Shown piece after piece: positions 33,527-38,557 of a DNA stretch of 38,557 nt; positions within the stretch are counted from its first letter, which is position 1; every line of letters begins with the position of its first letter. This DNA comes from Alphaproteobacteria bacterium. Its GTDB lineage: Bacteria > Pseudomonadota > Alphaproteobacteria > Rhodobacterales > Rhodobacteraceae. A program made the position numbers and the translations under genes. The DNA lies in assembly GCA_030425395.1 (NCBI GenBank), contig JAUIAS010000031.1:1-38557 (forward strand), given 5' to 3'. The notes under the pieces are model-generated. The model worked only from the letters and a program-made list of their open reading frames with translations. It did no database searches and was not told where the DNA came from.

Positions 33527-34708
33527 CTATTCGCTGATGCCGGCATCAGCCGCGATCTGTTTGCGCGACTTGCGCGCGCGCTCGGTCGCGGATTTCAACT
33601 GGCCACAAGCGGCTAGAATATCTTCGCCGCGCGGGGTGCGGATCGGTGAAGCATACCCGGCCTTGTAGATGATATCGGCAAAGGCGCGGATACGGTTGTT
33701 TGACGACCGCTTGTATGGGGCGCCGGGCCATTCATTGAACGGGATCAGGTTGACCTTGGCGGGAATCCCTTCGATCAGCTTGATCAGACGGCGCGCGTCT
33801 TCGTCGGAGTCATTCACCCCGTTCAGCATCACATATTCAAAGGTAATTCTCTCGGAGTTTGTCAGCCTGGGGTAGGCGCGCAACGCCTCCAGAAGGGTTT
33901 CAAGGTTCCATCGCTTGTTGATCGGGACCAGCTTGTCCCGGACCTCATCCGTGGTGGCGTGAAAACTGATCGCCAGAAGGCACCCGATTTCTTCGGCGGT
34001 ACGCGCAATTTCAGGCACAACGCCCGACGTGGACAATGTGATGCGCCGCCGCGACAGGGAAATGCCTTCGGGGTCCATTGCGATCTTCATCGCGTCGCGC
34101 ACGTTTTCAAAGTTGTACAGCGGCTCGCCCATGCCCATCAAAACGATGTTCGACAACAGGCGGGTTTCGTCTTTTGGGGCACCGGGCACCGGCCATTCGT
34201 CCAGATCGTCGCGCGCCATCATGATCTGACCCACGATTTCAGACGCCGTCAGATTGCGGACCAGCTTTTGCGTCCCTGTGTGGCAAAACGAACAGGTCAG
34301 GGTGCAGCCAACCTGTGACGAAACGCAGAGCGTGCCGCGGTTTTCCTCGGGGATGTAGACAACTTCGACTTCGTGGCCGCCCGCTATCCGCACAAGGTAT
34401 TTTCGTGTGCCGTCAGTGCTGACCTGCTTGCTGACGACCTCGGGAATTTCGATCACGAAGTGTTCGGCCAATTGCGCCCGATAGGCTTTGGCGAGGTTCG
34501 TCATCAAGGCAAAATCCCGCACACCCCATTGATAGATCCATTGCCAGATCTGACCGACGCGCATCTTTGCCTGCTTTTCCGGCGTGCCGTGGGCGATCAG
34601 AACTTCGCGCATCTGGTCGCGGGTCAGCCCGACAAGGTTCACCGGCCCCTCCGGCAGCTTGCGGGGTAGGGTCATGACATCTTGTGTGATTGGTGTGGTT
34701 GCGGTCAT
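33527..34708 (-). CDS. rlmN: Dual-specificity 23S rRNA/tRNA adenine-C2 methyltransferase RlmN
   Basis: RlmN methylates C2 of A2503 in 23S rRNA and A37 in some tRNAs by a radical SAM reaction. This 393-residue protein has the [4Fe-4S] motif CTLTCSFC with Cys135, Cys139 and Cys142, a SAM-binding GMGEPLYN segment, and a C-terminal DILAACGQL holding the resolving cysteine that is covalently attached to the substrate. The N-terminal domain (1-90) is of normal size. GAGAGG precedes ATG 34706-34708; the frame is open 20 codons further up without support. Convergent with the kinase gene, 13 bases apart, with no clear terminator. Confidence 0.95.
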   Translation of the reverse strand: MTATTPITQDVMTLPRKLPEGPVNLVGLTRDQMREVLIAHGTPEKQAKMRVGQIWQWIYQWGVRDFALMTNLAKAYRAQLAEHFVIEIPEVVSKQVSTDGTRKYLVRIAGGHEVEVVYIPEENRGTLCVSSQVGCTLTCSFCHTGTQKLVRNLTASEIVGQIMMARDDLDEWPVPGAPKDETRLLSNIVLMGMGEPLYNFENVRDAMKIAMDPEGISLSRRRITLSTSGVVPEIARTAEEIGCLLAISFHATTDEVRDKLVPINKRWNLETLLEALRAYPRLTNSERITFEYVMLNGVNDSDEDARRLIKLIEGIPAKVNLIPFNEWPGAPYKRSSNNRIRAFADIIYKAGYASPIRTPRGEDILAACGQLKSATERARKSRKQIAADAGISE

Positions 34709-34826
34709 CGGTGTGCCTCTCGGGACAGGTGCAGCCTTGCGATATACAGCGAATTGACGCGCTTTCAAACCCCCGCCAAAAACCGGGCGCTTCTACCCGC
34801 AGCGCAGGTGCTTGTCATTATGCCTA

Positions 34827-35369
34827 TCAGGTGCGCGCAGCGATAATCAGGTCGGCACCAAAAATTGTATCCGCGTAGTCGCGCAAATAGATCTTGAGCC
34901 ATGGCGTAAACCGATCAGGGTGTCGCGCGACCTCGGCCAGTAGGTCATGATAGTCGACCCATCGGGTGTCCATCACCTCGGCGGGGTTCGAGGTTACCAC
35001 GATATTGCGCGGCGCGCGGGCCAGAAAAACATCAACCACTTCGTGTTCGATCAAACCGTGGCCAACATCTGCGCGATACTCCAGCTTGTGTCGGTATTCT
35101 GGATAAATGCCGGTTATACCCAGTTCTTCGTTCAGGCGCCGGACCGCACAGGTGCTTGCCGCTTCTGACCATAAAGGATGCGTGCAACAGGTATTCGCCC
35201 ACAGGCCGGGCGTGTGATATTTGTTCATCGCCCGCCGCTGCATCAGGATTTCGGTTCCGCGGATGACAAAAACCGACACTGCTTTGTGGCGCAGGCCCCG
35301 TTGATGCGCGTCCAGTTTTTCAACCGGAGTCAGGGTGCCATCCACCCAGGCAGGTATCATGATCGTCAT
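34827..35369 (-). CDS. idi: Isopentenyl-diphosphate delta-isomerase (type I)
   Basis: Idi interconverts isopentenyl and dimethylallyl diphosphate, supplying isoprenoids for quinones, carotenoids and undecaprenyl phosphate. The 180-residue Nudix-fold protein has Cys62 in NTCCTHPLW, which matches the active-site cysteine, and a Nudix-box-like CAVRRLNEELGI with the metal-binding glutamates. The preferred start ATG 35369 has AGGA seven bases upstream; the alternative ATG 35360 lacks a site. The open frame extends further up to 35423 but that is not family sequence. It lies 118 bases from rlmN, on the same strand. It could be part of an isoprenoid supply for bacteriochlorophyll or carotenoids, but no such genes are in the window. 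Confidence 0.93.
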   Translation of the reverse strand: MTIMIPAWVDGTLTPVEKLDAHQRGLRHKAVSVFVIRGTEILMQRRAMNKYHTPGLWANTCCTHPLWSEAASTCAVRRLNEELGITGIYPEYRHKLEYRADVGHGLIEHEVVDVFLARAPRNIVVTSNPAEVMDTRWVDYHDLLAEVARHPDRFTPWLKIYLRDYADTIFGADLIIAART

Positions 35370-35706
35370 ACGTGGTCCTGGGTCCCTGGGCCGAAAATCG
35401 GCCTGTTCTGTGTTGACCGGCACGAAAAAGTGCGGTTTTGCGCAAGCGCCGAAAGACCATTCGAACAGGCTCTATTCAGTGTTTTTGCGCAGGTGTGATG
35501 CGTTAAATTCTTTCGTTCCGTCCAATATAGGGTGATCTTTTGAACCTGTGCAGGCGACGGATGGCCACGGCGCGAAGTGTCGCAGAACCCTTGGCGCGAA
35601 TCTGCCTGTTCGGACAATCTGTAGCCGAAGGTCGCAGGTGCTGACGGTTGACTCTCGTGCGCCCGCGTTACTTATTCGCATTGATGAATAAAAGGAGACC
35701 ACGCCT
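35370..35706. other. 337-base intergenic region before the cytochrome gene
   Basis: No convincing gene is seen here. Short open frames in both directions lack ribosome sites and resemble nothing. The region holds the leader of idi on the minus strand and the promoter of the cytochrome gene on the plus strand. Towards the right end, TTGACT and a run of AT-rich bases suggest a promoter (next entry). No tRNA-like or hairpin RNA gene is apparent by eye. Confidence 0.6.
35648..35676 (+). promoter_or_regulatory. Candidate promoter of the cytochrome c gene
   Basis: TTGACT (35648-35653) as -35 and CTTATT (35671-35676) as a weak -10, 17 bases apart. AAAGGAG follows at 35690-35696, ten bases before the ATG. 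Predicted by eye; a -10 of this quality is uncertain. Confidence 0.45.
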
Positions 35707-36120
35707 ATGAAACGTATGATCGCAGTCGCAATCGCCGGGCTTCTGGCCGCACCTGCATTCGCCGCAGGTGATGCCGACAAGGGTGAAAATTCCTTCAAGA
35801 AGTGCAAGTCCTGCCACATGATCGTGTCCGATGACGGCGAAACGATCATGAAGGGCGGCAAGACCGGGCCGAACCTCTATGGCCTTCCCGGTCGCACGGC
35901 CGGCTCTGCTGATTTCCGCTATGGCAATGATATCGTTGCCGCAGGCGAAGCCGGGCTTGTCTGGGACGAAGCCTCTTTCACCGGATATGTCGCAGACCCA
36001 CGCGCCTATCTGAGCGAATATCTGGGAACCAAGGCGAAATCGAAAATGTCCTACAGGCTCAAGAAAGCATCCGAAGCCGCAGACGTTTGGGCCTATCTGG
36101 AAAGTGTGTCGGCCAACTGA
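35707..36120 (+). CDS. Periplasmic cytochrome c (c2/c550 type)
   Basis: A small c-type cytochrome of 137 residues that carries electrons between the bc1 complex and terminal oxidases or a reaction centre. A signal peptide covers residues 1-20 (MKRMIAVAIAGLLAAPAFAA). The mature start is GDADKGENSFKKCKSCH. Cys33, Cys36 and His37 form the heme-binding CxxCH. Met114 in KSKMSYRL is the likely sixth ligand. Length and the closing VWAYLESVS are typical of class I cytochrome c2 of the Rhodobacter type. AAAGGAG precedes ATG 35707. The gene is alone and ends at an intrinsic terminator. A c550 partner of a dehydrogenase is an alternative. Confidence 0.93.
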   Translation: MKRMIAVAIAGLLAAPAFAAGDADKGENSFKKCKSCHMIVSDDGETIMKGGKTGPNLYGLPGRTAGSADFRYGNDIVAAGEAGLVWDEASFTGYVADPRAYLSEYLGTKAKSKMSYRLKKASEAADVWAYLESVSAN

Positions 36121-36143
36121 CATCAGCTACGCCAACAGAACAC

Positions 36144-36174
36144 AAAACCGGGGCTGTAACGCTCCGGTTTTTTT
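36144..36174 (+). terminator. Intrinsic terminator of the cytochrome c gene
   Basis: AAAACCGG (36144-36151) pairs with CCGGTTTT (36164-36171), extended inward by GC-rich pairs, with a TTT run to 36174. It lies 24 bases after the stop codon. It can also serve the convergent hydrolase gene. Confidence 0.88.
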
Positions 36175-36207
36175 ATGTGCCTCGCTGCAATTCAGCCAAG
36201 TTCGGGA

Positions 36208-37011
36208 TTAGGTTGGGTGCCGTTTGGTAAAGGCCAATACCCGGTCACACACTTCTTGCGGTGCGTCCCAGTGCAGGGAATGCCCTGCGTCGTCGATGCG
36301 CGATTGCTCAACGCCGGGGATTGCGGAAAACGCGGCACGACCCTCTTCTTCGGGAATCAACAGGTCATGGCCTGCGAAAACTGTCTGGGTCGGGCAGGCG
36401 ATATCGGCCAGCCGGGTCCGGGGGCGGAAACTGCGCAGTGCTTCGATCTGGTGCAGCATCGCCGCGCGGGTTTGCGCATAAGGATAAGCCAGTGTGGCCG
36501 CCAATGCAGCCTGCGCATTGGCCGGATCGTTAAAGAATGATGGACGGAACAACCAAGGATACAACGCCTTGAGCCAAAGCGTTTCGCCACCTTCGACGCC
36601 ACGCAACTCGGCCACCGTATCAAACACCGCCATGGTGCGCGGAACCCGCACCGGAGCAGACGCAAGGATTGAAAGGCTCGCCACCCGCTCTCCGGCCAGT
36701 CCGGCAAGCTCCATGCCCATCAGGCCACCCATCGAATGGCCAACAATATGGAACCGGTCCACCTGAAGGTGATTCAGAAGCCCAAGCGCATCTTCGGCCA
36801 TTTGTCCGACGGAAATAGGCGCATCCCACGGGGTGGTGCGTCCCGTGGTGCGGTTGTCGGGCCGGATGACCCGATGCGCACCGGCCAGCGTCGGCACCAC
36901 CGGGCCCCAGCTTGCGCTGTCTGACAACATGCCCGCCAACATGATGACGGGCTCTCCTGTGCCGTCGTCTTCATAGTGCAGTCGGATGTCGTTGAGATCG
37001 AGATCAGGCAT
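36208..37011 (-). CDS. Alpha/beta hydrolase
   Basis: An alpha/beta hydrolase fold enzyme of 267 residues, cytoplasmic. The nucleophile is Ser93 in VGHSMGG, the acid Asp lies in VFAGHDLLIPEEE, and the base His in DDAGHSLHWD. The oxyanion side is formed by the early VIMLAGMLSD segment. The sequence resembles 3-oxoadipate enol-lactonase (PcaD)-like and BioH-like hydrolases, but no catabolic aromatic genes are nearby, so substrate is unknown. ATG 37011 has GGAG nine bases upstream. Its start overlaps the P1-hydrolase end by eight bases, so these two genes are in one transcript with the dehydrogenase upstream. Confidence 0.87.
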   Translation of the reverse strand: MPDLDLNDIRLHYEDDGTGEPVIMLAGMLSDSASWGPVVPTLAGAHRVIRPDNRTTGRTTPWDAPISVGQMAEDALGLLNHLQVDRFHIVGHSMGGLMGMELAGLAGERVASLSILASAPVRVPRTMAVFDTVAELRGVEGGETLWLKALYPWLFRPSFFNDPANAQAALAATLAYPYAQTRAAMLHQIEALRSFRPRTRLADIACPTQTVFAGHDLLIPEEEGRAAFSAIPGVEQSRIDDAGHSLHWDAPQEVCDRVLAFTKRHPT

Positions 37012-38014
37012 TGAGATTACTCCAGCAAGGCAGAATGTCACCCGGTTCGGGGCGGGCTTGATAAATCGCGCGCGCGATGGCGCGGGCAAGGCAGAGTGAC
37101 GCCGCGTGTCCGATCACGCTCAGTGCACGTTCGCCCGATACAGCGCGGGCCCCCGTGCTCAGGGCAAAGACAAGATCACCGTCACCGGGGCTATGGGCAG
37201 GTACACAGGCACGACCGATGCCATCATGTGCGGCGGTGGCCACGCGCTGGCATTGCGCCTTGGTCAGGGTGGCATCGGTGGCGACGATGGCAATGGTGGT
37301 GTTTGCGCGCGATTGATCCATCCCGAGCATCGTGCGCAGCTTGCGGCTATCCAGATCGCGGCCAAGGCCCGGTCGGGGGTCAGGCCCCATTGCGCCGAAT
37401 TCGCCGTCTATCTCGAACGGCGCGGCCCAGAAATGCCGGTCACCGGGAGTTGTGACGCTGCCCATCGGGTTGGCCGCGACCAGTGCGCCAACAGTGGTGC
37501 CGTCTTCAAGAACCAAAGATGCGGACCCAAGCCCGCCCTTGGTCATCGCGGTCAGGGCACCTGTGCCCGCACCTTCGCTGCCGATGTCGAAGTCAGGGGA
37601 AGCGGCCTCGAACGCGGTGCGGCCCAACGCGGCATAGGGGTTGTCGTCCCAATCCTTTTCCCCACCGTTCAGCAGATCAAAGATGATCGCACCGGGGACA
37701 AGCGGGATGACAGCCGGTCCGATACGAAACCCGCGCCCACGCGCCCGCAATCCCGACACCACCCCGGAACAGGCATCCAGCCCATAGGCCGATCCGCCCG
37801 ACAGACATAGCGCGTCTATCGCCTCGACGGATTTGTCCGGGGCCAGAAGGTCGGTTTCCCGCGTGCCCGGCGCGCCGCCCATGACCGCGACCGAGGCCAC
37901 GAACGGTGCTTCGGCGGTCAGGACGGTGGTGCCGGATTTGAGCGCATCATCGCGTGCGTTTCCAACCAGGAGGCCAGGAACATCTGTAATCAGGTTGCGT
38001 GCACCCGGTTTCAT
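37004..38014 (-). CDS. P1-family N-terminal-nucleophile hydrolase (NylC/DmpA-type peptidase)
   Basis: A 336-residue self-processing hydrolase. The MTKGGLGSAS segment holds Lys159. VAANPMGSV supplies Asn182 for the oxyanion hole. The likely autocleavage site is Asn238-Thr239 (SRAN before TTIAIVATDATLTK); freed Thr239 would be the nucleophile. The SPGDGDLVFAL segment supplies the acidic pair Asp278 and Asp280. This Asn-Thr arrangement is that of NylC, a 6-aminohexanoate-oligomer hydrolase, and of related P1 peptidases, rather than the Gly-Ser site of DmpA. Cytoplasmic, no signal peptide. Natural substrates in marine relatives are unknown: small amides or N-terminal D-amino acids are possible. 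It sits 11 bases from the dehydrogenase gene and is coupled to the alpha/beta hydrolase. Confidence 0.88.
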   Translation of the reverse strand: MKPGARNLITDVPGLLVGNARDDALKSGTTVLTAEAPFVASVAVMGGAPGTRETDLLAPDKSVEAIDALCLSGGSAYGLDACSGVVSGLRARGRGFRIGPAVIPLVPGAIIFDLLNGGEKDWDDNPYAALGRTAFEAASPDFDIGSEGAGTGALTAMTKGGLGSASLVLEDGTTVGALVAANPMGSVTTPGDRHFWAAPFEIDGEFGAMGPDPRPGLGRDLDSRKLRTMLGMDQSRANTTIAIVATDATLTKAQCQRVATAAHDGIGRACVPAHSPGDGDLVFALSTGARAVSGERALSVIGHAASLCLARAIARAIYQARPEPGDILPCWSNLNA

Positions 38015-38025
38015 TGGTCGCCTCC

Positions 38026-38557
38026 TCAGATACAGCGGCCGCCGTCTACCTCCATCGCGACGCCGGTGATCATCCCGGCTTCGTCAGAGCACAGAAAGCA
38101 TGCAGCATTTCCCATGTCTTCGGGCTGCGAAAAGCGGCCCAGCGGGATCGTCGACAGGAACTTGGCGCGCACTTCGGGCGTGTCCTCGCCCATAAAGGAT
38201 TTCAGCAGAGGTGTTTCGCCTGCCACCGGATTGATCGCATTGACGCGCACGCCTTCGGGGGCAAGCTCCACGGCCATCGTTTTGGTCGCGGTAATCATCC
38301 ACCCCTTGGAAGCGTTGTACCAGTTCAGGCGCGGGCGCGGCGACACGCCTGCCGTTGAGGCCACGTTCAGGATCGCGCCTGTCTTGCGAGCCTTCATATG
38401 CGGAACAAGTGCCTGCGCGGTCAGATAGACGGATTTCATGTTCACGTTGAACACCCGGTCGAAATCTGCCTCGCTGACATCTTCCAGCGGGGTGGGCAGG
38501 TGCGTGACACCGGCATTGTTGACAAGGATATCCACATGTCCGAATGCGGCAATTGCG
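38026..38557 (-). CDS. Short-chain dehydrogenase/reductase, partial (N-terminus beyond window)
   Basis: The minus-strand frame runs off the right edge, so the glycine-rich cofactor site is missing; 176 codons are visible. It reads VDILVNNAGV (the NNAG motif), then the catalytic serine in LNVASTAG, and Tyr-Lys in WYNASKGW, followed by VNAINPVAGETPLL, and ends MITGVAMEVDGGRCI. These are all classical SDR marks, and the family is NAD(P)-dependent oxidation or reduction of an alcohol or carbonyl. The GTG at 38533-38535 is not the start, since the coding continues upstream with AIAAFGH. The gene is first of a minus-strand run with the P1 hydrolase and the alpha/beta hydrolase. The substrate cannot be read from the sequence. 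Confidence 0.9.
   Translation of the reverse strand, partial: AIAAFGHVDILVNNAGVTHLPTPLEDVSEADFDRVFNVNMKSVYLTAQALVPHMKARKTGAILNVASTAGVSPRPRLNWYNASKGWMITATKTMAVELAPEGVRVNAINPVAGETPLLKSFMGEDTPEVRAKFLSTIPLGRFSQPEDMGNAACFLCSDEAGMITGVAMEVDGGRCI

Noticed and set aside
33533-33550. Perfect 18-base palindrome GCTGATGCCGGCATCAGC
   Set aside because: It lies within the last codons of rlmN and has no U-tract; it is explained as coding sequence, though it could form a weak hairpin at the convergent gene ends.
35366-35617. Possible small gene on the minus strand upstream of idi
   Set aside because: It lacks a ribosome site, overlaps the start of idi and has the composition of noncoding DNA.
1-38557. tRNA, rRNA, riboswitch, CRISPR or phage genes
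   Set aside because: Reading through the intergenic stretches gave no tRNA-like cloverleaf, no regularly spaced repeats and no phage-type proteins. A covariance-model search would be needed to exclude small RNAs.

Overview
The window looks like chromosomal DNA of an alphaproteobacterium of the Roseobacter group (Rhodobacteraceae). This is judged from the gene types and style rather than from any search: a short Rhodobacter-type flagellin, an rlmN/idi/cytochrome c stretch, dapD and dapE, a conserved small protein of unknown function, Hint-domain proteins without signal peptides, and several polyamine-type ABC importers. Nearly all of the sequence is coding. I see no tRNA, rRNA, CRISPR array or prophage.

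Layout. (1) 1-3828: the edge of a flagellar cluster. The first 125 bases are the 3' end of an IS5-family (IS903-like) insertion sequence sitting inside the flagellin gene, which has lost its C-terminal end. Next come flgN and a flgJ-type rod-binding gene on the minus strand, and fliK and flgD on the plus strand. (2) 3863-11465: a putrescine/polyamine locus. A minus-strand operon (potF-potG-potH-potI and a PuuB-like FAD oxidase) diverges from a GntR/FCD regulator and a class III putrescine-type transaminase. Both promoter regions carry a similar TTGATCA-centred site. (3) 11469-19155: a minus-strand pair, an M20 deacetylase and an M24 protein with the active-site pattern of ectoine hydrolase (EutD/DoeA). 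It diverges from a second polyamine-type ABC importer (ATPase, binding protein, two unusually long permeases) that ends at a strong bidirectional terminator. (4) 19207-24100: housekeeping genes on the minus strand: an MltB-type lytic transglycosylase, RNase R and dapE. (5) 24315-27440: two Hint-fold proteins around a small conserved protein. One keeps the self-processing residues and the other has lost them. (6) 27546-30517: dapD, a threonine dehydratase-like enzyme, a LOG-family protein and a 70-residue unknown. (7) 30784-36120: a hybrid sensor kinase, rlmN, idi and a periplasmic cytochrome c. (8) 36208-38557: a minus-strand run of a short-chain dehydrogenase (cut by the window edge), a NylC/P1-type self-cleaving hydrolase and an alpha/beta hydrolase.

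How the genes work together. Regions 2 and 3 read as one catabolic neighbourhood for small cationic nitrogen compounds: two importers, a FAD amine oxidase, a transaminase, a ring-opening-type hydrolase and a deacylase, with one GntR-type regulator visible. The M24/M20 pair next to polyamine importers is the best candidate for an undescribed pathway. It resembles the EutD-EutE logic of ectoine breakdown, but the deacylase comes from a different enzyme family and the usual ectoine genes are absent here. Start sites were chosen by Shine-Dalgarno match, overlap with neighbours and family length. Where these differ from the longest open frame the entry says so.
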